Shown here: positions 44,658-56,189 of the stretch, piece by piece
Position numbering within the stretch: position 1 is the first letter of the stretch
Layout of the letters: each line of letters opens with the position of its first letter
From: Kingdonia uniflora
Lineage: Eukaryota; Streptophyta; Magnoliopsida; Ranunculales; Circaeasteraceae
Direction of reading: 5' to 3'
Assembly: GCA_014058105.1 (NCBI GenBank)
Contig: JACGCM010001844.1
Span: forward strand, 3,720,001 to 3,784,000
DNA length: 64,000 nucleotides
Notes under the pieces: generated by a model
Database searches by the model: none
The model's input: the letters and a program-made list of their open reading frames with translations, nothing else
What the model was told of the DNA's origin: nothing
Made by a program: the position numbers and the translations under genes

Positions 44658-44981
44658 TGTTAAAAAGACTGGATATTTGCAATTATAGATACCTTATATT
44701 TCCAGTTGTCTAAATAGAAACACCAATATATATTTTCCCTATTATTCATACAAAGACTTGTAAACCAAGAAAGAAAATATAATGGTGTATCTTGTATTGA
44801 GTATTATAAATAGAAGAGTAAGGGTGAGAGGTCAAATAATACCTTACAACCATTTTCTCTTTTTCTTCTTCATAAGTTTCTTTCTTTTCATCTCTTTTCT
44901 CCTCTCTTCTTTCCTACATCAAATCCTTGTTTCTTTTATTCATTTGTATGGCATAATGTCTCTCCTAGATAATCATTAACA
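44658..44981 (+). repeat. 3' LTR of the plus-strand copia
   Basis: Matches the 5' LTR over its full 324 bases with about 16 substitutions and no indels. It is preceded by the G-rich polypurine tract at 44645-44657. Confidence 0.9.
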
Positions 44982-47900
44982 ATAGCCATGTTCAAGCTAT
45001 GAGCTGCATCCATATCACCTATTGAACTAGTATGCCAATATCAAGATGTTCGATTTACAAATCGTTACATTACTTGGTTTCCCAAGGTCTTTCATTTTAA
45101 ATTCCTTTCCTAAAAGTATTCGACGGTTCTCGTGATCTCCCCTAGAGTTCTGATGATATCCAGATTATCTAGTACACTATTATAATGACTAAGCAAGTAT
45201 CTATGTTTTTAGTGAGAATGCATGGGCATATACGACTATTTGCAAAGTTCTGACATTCAAATACTCTGTCAGCTTACTGCCACATGAGCCTTGATTACTT
45301 CAAACCAACAATGCCTTATCCAATTTTATTACGTACGTACTTCGTGCGATGGGCTTAATTGCTTCCGAAAGCTTACACTTCTTAGGTAGGTATTTGTAGA
45401 TGTTTGTACCTAGTTTCCCGTATAGATACGCGTTATCTACATAAGCTGCATGTCTAGCTTATCCTAGGCAACTGATAGACTGATCAAGTATTGGAAAGTT
45501 ATAGCATCTATGAACAAAAAATGGTTCTCATCGTAATCGATGTCAGGTCTTACCTTGACCTAATGATCTCTTCAAGTTCATTAGGTTTCCGTACGAATTC
45601 CTATTTGTATTTGATAGGCTTTATGGCTTCACTTTATATTTTGTTAGCGAACTGGGCTCCACTTGGATTCCAGATGCCCACTTTGTCTAATGTACAACAA
45701 CACACTGTTATTTACAATAAGTGGTTCATAATCCTCATCCTATATGGTAACCACAATAGCGAGGGTGAATGCGTTGTCAATGATCACTATTAAATGATCC
45801 TACGTTGTACCATTATAAACATAATAAATCGAGATCTCTTTATTAATATGTATATGTGCTCGTAATGCATCAAGTGGTCGCATAACTACTATTACCTTGT
45901 CGATGGGTGGTTTCATCCCTGATGAACCAACTACACCATAAGCCATATCTTGTCCCTAATTTTGTTGCTTAATGGCTCAGAATACTTTTTTTCAATGGTG
46001 TTATGCATGTAGCGTGAGTCTTAGATTCGTTTGCGGGAGGCATGCCAGTTCCTCAGAACGTTTGGCTGTGCAGGTACATTACTTACTGGTGCATGCACCT
46101 TAGTCACTCTAACAGTATTACTGAGTGCTTCTAAGCAATTCATCTACGTCTTGTTGCAAGTGAAGAATCTATTTGACCTTATTGTCACTTTATCATATAG
46201 AGGGATCCAGAAGAAATAACAATGGTGTTTCCCAAGTTAATTTAGGAACTTCTGCGACATTATCTATCATATCTCCCTCTAATACTGAGAAAATTGTCTC
46301 ATCAAAGTGACAATCTAACCTGCAATAATCATGTAGTAAATATGTCGCCAATAGATTTTAATTAAATATCTAAAGATAGGTGACGAATCGTAACCCATAT
46401 AAATATCAGGCTGACGTTGGGGACCCAACTTCGTGCGTTGTAGAGGTGTCACCGATACCTGCACGACACATTAAAATCTGCACAGGAGGGCGACACTGGA
46501 TTCCAATCCAATTACTAGTTGCTTTGGGAAAAGCTAATGATTCGCTATCAGATAAACTCTAATCAGTATCGTGGGAAATAAAATGTGTGAGCAAGAATGT
46601 ATAGCCCACACACTAGCCAGAAGTAGTGACTGTAATAACAGTGGCATAGTGATTAGATCGAATCGCTAGATTAGGTTCTCCACCAACCCAGACTAAGTGT
46701 GGAAATGGGGTACTCTCAATGTTCAATCATCTATCCCATTAGCGGTACAACAATCATCAGATGTGTGGGAGGTAAACTCACCAGCTTTGTCAAGTCGTAT
46801 CGAATTGATTGGTCGATCCAGAAACTGAGCCAATAATCTAATGCTCAAAGTGAGAAGTCGTGTTAACATTGCGTTCCTAGTTATTGACAATTGGCAAACA
46901 TAAGAGAATCTCCAAGATGCGTCTATTATGACCATATATACTCAAAAGGGTCTATACGGATGGATAGGTCCATATGTGTCTCCATGGATGCGTTGGAGAA
47001 AAGGCTGGAGATGTCCCTCCACCTTCGTCATACTAGGATAAATAATAGACTTTCCTTGAAAGTAATCGTTACATAGATACTCTCTAGATCTTCTCCCCTT
47101 TAAAGGAAAGTCAGAAAGTGTTCTCAATAATTCTTCTCATTATGCTAGCCCGGGGAGTGTATTGGAAATCGTTCCAATATCGTTGTTTGACCTTTAAACA
47201 TGGATATAATGCACAGAACCTGGCTATCATTTTCTCCTATCATCTTCTAGTTGATAACCATTATCATGTATGTCCCTAAAGCTTAGCCAATTCCGATTAG
47301 GCTTATTAGCATATAAAGTGGACTAAATACCTAGTATCGTACCATTATGGAGTAATAAAGTTATACTTCCAGCGCCCTCTATTACATTGGCCGACCCAGT
47401 GATAATTGTGGCATCCCTATGCACTAGGTCAAAGAAAATAAATATTTACATATCTCAAAAGGGTTCGAGTACATGGTACTACTGTCTTTGAGACATGTAT
47501 CGTCACTCATCTGATTATCGGTGAATGCTCTATAAACATATAATGCTCTATAAGCATATAATGCTCTATGAGAAGATAGATCCTTTGGACAGGTTGTATA
47601 TAGTAAATCAACTATCATCCGTAGAATTTAACTACTTCGGAAGTAATACATTAAAAAACATAGAGCAAAAGAGATCTCATAGATGTTACCTAGTGTATAA
47701 CACGAGCATTTGAAGATGCTAACAAGTGAAGAGTTTCAACTCAATCAAAGGTAGTACTAATGAAGTATAACTACTACTCATAACAAGCAAAGTTACAAAT
47801 TAGCAATGCTCTCTAAGTGATATCACTCATATTGATCACTCTTGGATATGATCCAAAACTGTGTAGGTATCTTAGAAGAAATGTGGCTTTAAACTATGCA

Positions 47901-48900
47901 GTTGTAATGTTTACCCCAGCCGTGGTCATGTGATAAGGTCATGGCTCATATGTTTGGATCGTCTTGGTTATCTTACAGTCTCGTAACCAGTGCTCGACTC
48001 TTCCATCTCCAACTACTAATTCTTCCTTCCACTTTAGTTCATAGGTGAACTTCGTGTTCCCTTTGCATAGTTAATGGTGGTGGGAATATAAATTCTGCCA
48101 ATGTTATCACTTCTCGCATGTCCACAACTGCAATTTAATCTGTAGCTTCTCTATCACCAAACTTAGCATTGTATGACGTCGACACATGCATATGCTTAGA
48201 AAACATAAGCTTATGGTTTTTAACCAATAGCTTATCATTTTGCTCAAGAATGAGTAAAACTGAAATTTGGTAGTGAGCTATCGAATATTTGCTTGGAAAT
48301 ACAATATTTGAAGCGTGAAAAGTTAATAGAATATTCTAAATATTATTATTTTTCCCAACTATTTTTCCATATAACATCATAGTGGAGTTGCACTACTGAA
48401 ACGTAGGGATATGATCCTAGAATTAGAGGGTAATCCATTATCAGGTCCACCTGAATATGGGAGCGAGGGTGCAAGCATAGTGCTGGTTTTATTTACTAGA
48501 GACTCATTTTTCTAAATAATAATCTTGTTCAGATTCTACAGAGGTAGATGGATCTCTGAATCCATACAAATCAAGTTTGTTTGTACCAAACAGAGTTACA
48601 ATATGGGTAGGTACCCAATGTATTGAGTGTCGCTTACATCTATTATGCATGTAAATCAATACCAGTAGTAGTATTCGATAAACATTTCCAGCATAAGGCA
48701 GTTCTCAGTATTCAAGGTAATGATTGCCAATCATTATTTGTAGATGAACGTTGTCTATGTCCTAATACTCATGTTGTCCTATTAAGTACACGATTTTGAA
48801 TTATTACTTGCGGCTCGTAGTATATAGCGCAATGAAGTGAACGATTCTTAATTATTACTTACAAGTGAACATGACTTTATACTCATGATATCCTATTAAA

Positions 48901-49640
48901 TGTTAAATCACACATTTACCATGTAAATTTGTGATCTTAACCTTAAAGTGTATTTTAATAGAGTCTTAGCCAAAATAGTTATTCAAAACCACCTGATGTT
49001 GGGAACCTTATCTAACCACTAAGGGTATTTTAAGCCCCAAGGTTTTGTATAAGGAATATATATATTCTAGCCAAATGAGTCATTTGCTATGAATATGTGG
49101 GGATATTAGATGTTTAGAAGATGAGTGGCTTTATCCCCGAATTCTGCTGAGTCCCCAGATAGGTAGATTAATCATATCTTAGAACTAATGATCTAGGAGT
49201 ATATCAGGGTGTTATAATGTCATATGGACTTCTAGATGTTATTAGGTAGCATCTAATTTACTTAGATATCAAAAACTGGTTCTTAGAAGCCATGCTTTTA
49301 GAAATAGGACTATGCTAATCAACGATTGAGTGCTAAATAATATCTTAGATATTAGAGTATATTCAGGAATGACTCTGAGTCGTATCTAAATTAGTTAATG
49401 TTTCGCTTTATCTTTAACCCCCAGTTATAATAAATAGTATCTAGGGGCATACAATATTTTTAAATTATACTAGCTCTCGTAAAAGACTAGATAAATTAAA
49501 ACGTTATTTTATATCAAATATAAAAGAAAATGCAATAATTAAAAACTATAATATGCTTAACCCTATCTAATTACTTTTTTAAAAATAAAAAATATGGTCC
49601 TCCTAGAGATCAAATTAGGAATATAAAATATAAAACAATT
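48901..49640. other. AT-rich DNA upstream of the minus-strand copia
   Basis: No LTR or gene end recognised. It may contain the eroded 5' end of the minus-strand copia element. Confidence 0.35.
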
Positions 49641-50330
49641 TTTTTTTCCAAAAATGATCGGGCAGACTTGGTTTGGATTGATCTAAATTGAGTTTAGAAC
49701 CAAAAATTAGGTCTGAACCGAGTTCAGACCTAGTCTAACTGAGCTAAAGTTGTTTGAACTGAGTCTGAACCGGTTAGGCTTGGTTGGACTGGGTTCTGGG
49801 TCGTGTCTGTACCGGGTCTGACCGGGTAATGTATCACCGTGTCTCTGAGATACATATGCGAGACACATGGTCTGACATGTCACTATAATACGTCAGCATC
49901 ACGTCAGATTTGTAGACCCCATGTGTCATGTCAACAAGATATGTGGTAGTGCCATGTCAGTAGGTGTACAACCTGCGTGCCACACCATCAGGTAGGACCC
50001 CCTGTGTCATGTTATCGATGCCATGCCTGCAGTTGTAGGACCCTCGGTGCAACGTCATCATTGCCATGTGGCAGTAATACATTATCACGTAGACCCTAAG
50101 TACCACATCATCACTGTCACGTGCTTGACACATCAAAACTTGTAGGACCCTCCCTGTCACATCAGCTAGTGGGGTCTGCCACGTCAGTACGTGTAAGACC
50201 CACTAACTTAACTTATCCTAGAGTGATATATTAGCACAGTGGGCCCTACCACAGTCTGTTGACGTCATCAATCCCTTAGGGATGACATCAGCAAGCTTAG
50301 GTTAGCCGCCGTAAAAAAAATGACAGATTC
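49640..50330. repeat. Degenerate TGTAGGACCC / ATGTCA repeat region
   Basis: 49660-49830 repeats phrases of the type GAACTGAGTCTGAACCGG. From 49880 to 50290 a loose unit of about 50-60 bases with (A/T)CATGTCA..., a TGTAGGACCC-like phrase and CACGTCA recurs six or seven times. Similar sequence occurs in non-coding leaders of plant copia elements. Here it lies upstream of the minus-strand copia and could be its untranslated region. Confidence 0.4.
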
Positions 50331-51055
50331 GTCATGATTTTTCACTATTTTCACAGCCAATTTTTTGACGATCAGTTCACTTCTAGAAGGCGTACAATAT
50401 GGGCTTGCGATTGTTGGAACGCAGGCTATGCAAAAAAATTATAGTTGTAGTCTAATTATGTTGAAAAACTACAATAAAATACCTTTAAAAAGAGTAAAAA
50501 ATAGGTATAAACTATAAAAAAAATGCCTAAGAAGGCCTGAATTTTCCCTAATCAGATCTAAACAACCACATACGTATAGTTCTAATCATATATTCAAGTA
50601 TAAAACTACAAGATTCAACGAATAATCCGAATTATACATCTCCGCAATGCAAAAAGTAATCATTTTCAATGAAAACTGCAGGTGAAATATTCCAAATGTT
50701 ATTAGAAGATTTAACATAAAAATGAGATCATATTCCAAATGTTATTAGACGATTTAACAATAGATTATCCAGCCTTTGCTTTTTTGTACAAGTAGCAGTA
50801 AAATATTTCTACTTAATTGCTATAAGATTTTGTATGCCTAAAATATTCTCTAAAGTGGCACTTTATGTGAAGAAGGAATTTTTATAGGATTTTTGTACTC
50901 AAATACATTTAGTAACCACATAATCGAAATTGGCTAGGTAAGAAGATATACGGAACTAACTTTGAAAGATCTATATCTATTCAATTTGGCTCTATAAAGG
51001 ATGAGAATTGTTATGGGTCTCTTGCAACCTTAGTAATAGTTTAAAGATCTTCAAT
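50331..51055. other. AT-rich DNA, no gene seen
   Basis: A 30-base phrase (CATATTCCAAATGTTATTAGA-like) occurs twice near 50690 and 50730. Otherwise featureless. Confidence 0.4.
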
Positions 51056-52012
51056 CCTGCTTTTGGCAGGTTTGGGTTTGACCTTAATAGGTCGCGGGTC
51101 ATTTGACCCGAACCCATCTAACCTATTTGGGTCAGGTTAGAGTTTAACTTAAACGGTTCGGGTTGAACCATGACCCGTTTAAGTTTGATTTGGGCCAATT
51201 ATAATTTGCGATTTTTATGCTTTAGAATAAACAAAGTTCCAAACAAAGCCTTAGTGTAACTTTACATAGAATTTATGCTTTAAAATAATCTTGGTGTTGC
51301 CAAAAGTTAACAGCTTTCAGCTTGAAGCATAAGTGACTCAATACATGAGCTTGTCAAGGGCATTTAGGACTAGGCAAACTCAATAAATGGTCCTGCATTG
51401 CCTTCTTTAAAATGAAGATAAGGCGTACAGATTTGTACATCTATCTTCTTTAGAATTAAAATTAACACATTATGTGCATATCACTTCTCTTTAAGTGAGG
51501 GTAGCCTAAGAATCATGTATTGAAAGCCTATTTCTTGGTAGAAAAAAGGAATAAGCGAAAAATATCGAAAAACTAGAGCTAGGACCTTCGGACATGTGAC
51601 TAAGGTTGTTGGTCAAATCTAATTTAAGGTTGCTTGAAGTACTGCAGAAGCAAATTTATCCTACACGGAGCTCATTTAAGGAGCATTAAACATTAATTAA
51701 CTCAGAGCCTTAAGCATTGCTAGAGATAGTCTGATATTGGCAATATTTTTTTTTCTTTTTCTGAACACACAAATGATTAGCCAGACAACGTTAAATCTTT
51801 GCCACGAATTCTCCATTAACCCATATATCAATAAACACTTAATGAATGTGGATATTTCGTAATAGTTTTGGAGAACTGCGTGGTGAAATTTGGATAATAT
51901 TTAAACTCATGAACTAACCTGACCCAAACCCGAATTAATATTTAAATAGGTAAAAAGAGTCAGGTCGGGTTGACCTCTTTATATTAGGGTCGGGTTTGGG
52001 TTTGTAATCTAA
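51056..52012. repeat. Possible MITE with GGGTTTGGGTC-rich arms
   Basis: The left arm (about 51060-51200) and the reverse complement of the right arm (about 51900-52010) share GGGTCAGGTTAG and GGTTTGGGTTTG-like phrases. Both arms consist of short alternating GGGTC and GACCC motifs. I could not fix exact ends or a target duplication. Confidence 0.3.
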
Positions 52013-52880
52013 TAACCTTTCTTCGACCATTTGTAAATGAGCAAAATTCTTAATCCCCACATGATATCTTCTTTTCATTCTTAATTTGATGATTACTTAT
52101 AGCATAACATATTAAAATCCAGCGACCATTAACAGTAGATAACATATAGTATATATTAACGCTATATTTTAGAACATGGTATAAAACAAATTATATTCAT
52201 GATTGACTAATAAACTGCATTTATTTACATAATTTGCTTGTCAATAAAGTTATCATAGTTTCATTTTTATCTTTTATAATCCAGGATCTTGAGGTATGAA
52301 GCTAAGAAAAAAATATTGGGGGGCTATGGTTGTATCCTAAGATTATAGTATATATCTTGGTGAAGTATCTATTCCATGTATACAATTATGGTTTAAGTTT
52401 CAATCTTTTCTGAAAGAGTTGATTTTGATTACGAACTTGTACATCGCAGGTACTCACAAAACTAACCTACTTGTATAAATGAGGTTCGTACTTTATGAAG
52501 AATTATACTAAGAAGACTAGGACATAACCAACACCAAGCTCCCAACCTTATGTTACTTAAAGCTCTTTTTTCTTCGTCTAGGTAAGTAGAATTTTACTGA
52601 TTTTTTTGAATATGGAGTACACAGAAGTATAAGGCTTTAACAAAGAGAAAAGGAAATAAAATTAGAGCAGAAGCATCATTAAGGACATCATGAAATCCTA
52701 TATGGGTTGGCACCCCATGAGTTTCATGTCATTTGCAGCTCCTGAAAACTACATTGAAAACCTAAAGTAATTGGCACCTCGACTACTTCTTAAAGAAAAG
52801 TAGGTCTTCCATCATACCACTCCACAAAATTTGGCTGTAGTTACTCCCTTTCTTTGTTGCAGTATCTGAACTAAAATTTT
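52013..52880. other. AT-rich intergenic DNA, no gene seen
   Basis: No coding motif or transposon end recognised on either strand. Confidence 0.4.
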
Positions 52881-52884
52881 CTTC

Positions 52885-53195
52885 TCTCATATAGGAGTGA
52901 TTCTCCACTTATTGAATTTCAGCTTGAGCATATCTCATTTAATTTGTCGTCTCCAAGGAAAAGAGTTTAAGTTGAAAACACTACAAGTAGAAGTAGAATC
53001 AAATGTAGTCCATAGGTTACTCATACCTAATCTAGATTCATGATGCATAACCAACACGGATCACACCCAAAATATTACATGAATTATTTCTGAAGATAAC
53101 GCAACAACCACTTACCCCAGTATTACCTAGTGAGGCCCCATCACAAGATATTTTAACTTCATTATAAGCAAACAGAATCCCACAGGCTGACTCGA
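52885..53195 (-). pseudogene. LINE RNase H domain fragment
   Basis: The minus strand reads VKISCDGASLGNTGVSGCCVIFRN near 53110-53170, the DGA-x-x-GN-x-G start of the plant RVT_3 RNase H fold with its first catalytic Asp. A later FPWRRQIK-like phrase (near 52945) sits where the domain's middle should be, after a stop. Further catalytic residues are not visible. It has the same orientation as the LINE endonuclease at 56.2-57.2 kb, so both could derive from one LINE that was later split. Confidence 0.55.
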
Positions 53196-53399
53196 CTCTA
53201 GGTGTGCCATTTTGAATCTTCTTTGAATACCCAAGTTCTTTATAATTTGAAGATATCATGTTGTATTGTGCATAATTGATTTGGACAGAGAGGCTCCATT
53301 CCTGATATCAGTTGGAATAACTTTCTTAACCTTCAAAAGGTTTACCTGTACGTTATCAAAAAGTAACTTCTTTTTGGTTAGTCATATGTGATAATGGGA

Positions 53400-53660
53400 A
53401 ATTAATTGAAGGGATAATTTGAGAAAACCCCCAGTGTTTCCACTTATATTAGCTTTAAGACCCCTTGTTTCCTAAATACTCAGAAGTAGTCCTGGTTTTG
53501 CTGTTTTAACCCAGTTTGACTGTTATTGACTGTGTGAAAGCCATGTATACCTATGGAGAATACACGTAATTTTCACATGATTTCCAATTAAACATAAAAA
53601 TAGAAATTCACGTGGCAATTATATAATGGTTGAGATTGATTAAGATCCAACGGTAGAAGT
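53400..53660. other. Possible transposon edge
   Basis: GGGATAATTTGAGAAAACCCCC at about 53413 looks like the end of a plant long-TIR element, but I found no inverted partner inside the window. Confidence 0.25.
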
Positions 53661-54158
53661 TTACCCAAAATGAGTACGTATTTTCCCACCTCTGGAAGGC
53701 GAGGCTATTTTTTTTTGGAACTTGTACGCACCTCGCCGTCCTCCGACCCGCTACTTTAAGTATAGACTGTATCATTGACAGTGGTGGAGTTGTTGCTCTT
53801 CGACTTAACCTTTTTCTTTCTACTATTACGAGGGCAGTGGTACAACATATATTGCACATTTATATCCTCTGCAGTTATACGGCCTACCCTAGGCATCATC
53901 TCGTTATAGAATTTATGTGGCTCATGAACCAATAGAAGTTTCCATTCATCTGTCCAGGAGCTCGGCAGAATATATTCAAGACCTCTTTTGTCAGAAGATC
54001 TAGTGGGGGCTTCATACCAACATAAAATTGCCTATGCTAAAAAAAAATCAGCTTGTCCTCACACAATTCTTGCAATTCGGGACAAAATACTTTGCCATTA
54101 TCGTAGAGGTCGTCCAAAAGTTTTACCTCATTCCACTCCGGAACCCTATACTTATGCT

Positions 54159-54803
54159 TTATTTGGACAACACTTTTCTATTTATAAGCGGCCTGGCTGA
54201 GCCACCAACTCTCGTTCCTCCCCTCTGGCGCATCCAAGGATACCGACGCAGATAAACAGTTTTACCTCTCATTCGTCTGGGAATCGGCCACTCAAACGAA
54301 CTCGACTCCACTGCATCATCAGACACAATGTCACTAAGAAGGTTATGGCTTGACATCTCGTTATCTACCACACCGGACGCATGGTTCGGATCGCCTACTC
54401 CCGCAGGATCTATTTGGTTCATCCCCAAAAACTCAGCACCCGAGTCACTAATCTCTATCATACTTATAAGTGACCTGTCGGCCGACGCACTTATGGCTGT
54501 ACTCGAGATTCCAGTACTCGAGACACTTTCCTGAAAAGACACATAATTTGGGTCATCAACAGGGACGTTATTTCTACTTGAACTACAAGAAGATGAGTCA
54601 GCGTAGTGGGCCTCTCTTATTAAATTCTCATGAGATGACTCCTCAGACCAGGTCGTAGTACTTTGGGAATATAACTCAGCGACTTGATCCCTAAGCCTAT
54701 TCATCAGTTGTGGCATTAACCTCACAAGGCCCGCCAAATGATCGCGAGCCGACACATTCTTTGGTCTCGCCATCTCAAGAAAAGTTTGGACCTGAACCCA
54801 CAC
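54159..54803 (-). CDS. Serine-rich open frame of 214 codons, unrecognised
   Basis: Longest open frame in the window, on the minus strand. A second ATG at codon 11 (MARPKNVSARDH) is an alternative start. The N-terminal 50 residues are helical and charged (LVRLMPQLMNRLRDQVAEL). The middle is rich in Ser, Asp and Glu (SSSCSSSRN, then repeated SS/SD stretches) and the end is basic (RRMRGKTVYLRRYPWMRQR). No signal peptide, membrane segment or known domain. It could be a transposon accessory protein, an exon of a host gene or a chance frame, though chance frames this long are rare in AT-rich DNA. Confidence 0.4.
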   Translation of the reverse strand: MWVQVQTFLEMARPKNVSARDHLAGLVRLMPQLMNRLRDQVAELYSQSTTTWSEESSHENLIREAHYADSSSCSSSRNNVPVDDPNYVSFQESVSSTGISSTAISASADRSLISMIEISDSGAEFLGMNQIDPAGVGDPNHASGVVDNEMSSHNLLSDIVSDDAVESSSFEWPIPRRMRGKTVYLRRYPWMRQRGGTRVGGSARPLINRKVLSK

Positions 54804-55189
54804 TCGTTCAGATAATTATATACTTTATAAACAGCGATGTTTCATTGCCCGAGAACTTTTATGTATCCCCTTTAGGGTGGACCGTAAACTATCTAGTTTA
54901 CCGTTAATAAGGCGACTCAACATACAAACAACTTAGGCTTTTATCATTTTTGGATCAAATGGGGAATTTGTGAAATTTTTTATAAAAGTTTAGGAGACGG
55001 GATTTCAATTTAGAGTTATGAACAGTTCAACCCTAGCAATTTTAAAGTTGGCCAAAATATACAATATAGTAGTCAACAGAAGTGTAACGGAACAAGGATC
55101 AAAATTATACTAGAGAAATCATAAACCACTAAACTATTTGGACAAAAATCAATGGAAAACACAGGCAGAGCTTGAAGATCGAATCGAAG

Positions 55190-55191
<2 letters not shown>

Positions 55192-55232
<41 letters not shown>
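55192..55232. repeat. (CT)n microsatellite
   Basis: About 20 uninterrupted CT units. Confidence 0.95.
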
Positions 55233-55233
<1 letters not shown>

Positions 55234-55499
55234 AATCAACAGTTGCAGCACAAATAAAAGGGTATGACAAGGCATGTGGCCTTCCTTATATATCGCCTAT
55301 GATATCACCTACTACCCCACACACCACGTGCCCTGGATATTCATGTAGATATGGCAAAATAATGACGCACAACCCCCAATAAACCTGCCTCAATTATGAC
55401 CTCAAAAGTCACATGTTGACAAAAATAGCACAGCCACAAGCGATAAATATCATTAACGTAGATCCCAAGGCACCTAGGTTGTCAAGAACACCCCAATTT

Positions 55500-55800
55500 T
55501 TTTTTCTGGCTGGAATCCATCAAAATTGCCCAAGTATAGAATTTATAGGCTGCCCAAAATGACCAAGTTTTTCTCTGGTGGGAATTAATCAGAAATTTCT
55601 AAGTATAAAATTTCTAGGCCGCCAAGAGCGACCCAGTTTTTCTTTTGTGGGAATCCATCAAACTTTTCTCAGCATTGAATTTTTAGGCTGTCAAGAGCGA
55701 CCCAGTTTTTCTCTGGTGGGAATCCACCAAAATTTCTCAAGTACAAAAATTCTAGGCTGCCAAGAGTGGCCCAGTTTCTCTTCGGTAAGAATTCAGTAAA
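55500..55800 (+). repeat. 69-bp tandem repeat, five partial or full units
   Basis: Units carry GGGAATCCATCAAA..., AGGCTGCCAAGAGCGACCC and TTTTTCTCTGGT. The GGAAT landmark recurs at 55512, 55581, 55650, 55719 and 55788, exactly 69 bases apart each time. Because 69 is divisible by three, one frame (55578-55799) reads a 23-residue repeat, but there is no other sign that it is coding. An (AAAACAATTTTCTC)2 doublet follows at 55799-55840. Confidence 0.85.
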
Positions 55801-55959
55801 ATTTTCTCAAAAACAATTTTCTCAAAAACAATTTTCTCTCAGCTATCCCTTAGATTATCTGAGGAACACCCGAGAGGGGGCGAATATAGGAGCACAGCTC
55901 ATCAAGGTTGTGATAAGCATAACTACTAATGTGCCACTGCGAATAATGAATAAGCAACC

Positions 55960-56174
55960 CACTTAGGCGGCTTGCCTTAGGGACAATCCCTGAGAATATA
56001 GGAAGGACTATTAAGGCATTTCCAAAGGATAATCCTAATCCTAAACCTAGACACTAGAGAATATCGCGCGGGGGGGGGGGGGGGGGGACTAAAGGGCGGA
56101 AGCCTATAAATAAGGGGACACACAGAAGGTATCTTTTGGTAGTAGTCTAAACTTAGGCAACTCTTGGATCTGAC
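55960..56174 (+). promoter_or_regulatory. LTR-like promoter segment with TATA box
   Basis: GCCTATAAATAAGGGGACAC near 56101 is a strong TATA box in the plus orientation. About 65 bases downstream the sequence ends TTGGATCTGACA, resembling an LTR 3' end. The tandem repeat and G-run upstream would then lie in the LTR's U3 region. I found no start or target duplication, so this is an inference. Confidence 0.35.
56070..56087 (+). repeat. 18-G homopolymer
   Basis: CGCG followed by 18 consecutive G; strong potential for a G-quadruplex and for polymerase slippage. Confidence 0.9.
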
Positions 56175-56189
56175 ATGGTGAGCTATAGA

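Larger units (their letters stand above)
39838..44981 (+). mobile_element. Ty1/copia retrotransposon with both LTRs
   Basis: LTRs 39838-40161 and 44658-44981, 324 bp each, begin TGTTAAA and end ATTAACA. TGGTATCAGAGC, complementary to initiator-Met tRNA, follows the 5' LTR with no spacer. The purine tract GAAGGGGGGGGAGG precedes the 3' LTR. Target duplication ATAGG/ATAGC has one mismatch. I count about 16 differences between the LTRs (about 5%); at an assumed 1.3e-8 substitutions per site per year this means about 2 million years. Domain order gag-protease-integrase-RT-RNase H confirms copia. The coding region has many stops and frameshifts. It inserted antiparallel into the older copia element, between RT and RNase H. 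Confidence 0.92.
38578..48900 (-). mobile_element. Decayed copia element, split by a younger copia
   Basis: On the minus strand, from right to left: a gag scrap (EQNDKLLVKNH near 48240); integrase (LTRLLTLSIRLLAQF, SIRLDKAGEF near 46740-46930); and reverse transcriptase (ARSTYVIKLDKALL near 45320, then the active site as YLDN instead of YVDD near 45160). Beyond the plus-strand insertion (39838-44981) follow RNase H pieces (TRPDISFVVNCLARHSS near 39680, DNVVCIA near 39285) and the closing DLFMKTLAP. A purine tract CCAAAGGGGGAG precedes the 3' LTR, TGTTAGGAACC..., at 38774, which ends near 38578. The 5' LTR and primer site were not found. Stops throughout. Confidence 0.7.

Noticed and set aside
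55578..55799. Repetitive 73-codon protein
   Set aside because: It is simply the 69-bp DNA repeat read in frame; no start context, splice sites or homology.
55500..55800. CRISPR-like array
   Set aside because: The 69-bp units are contiguous and diverged with no repeat-spacer alternation, in plant nuclear DNA; it is a minisatellite.
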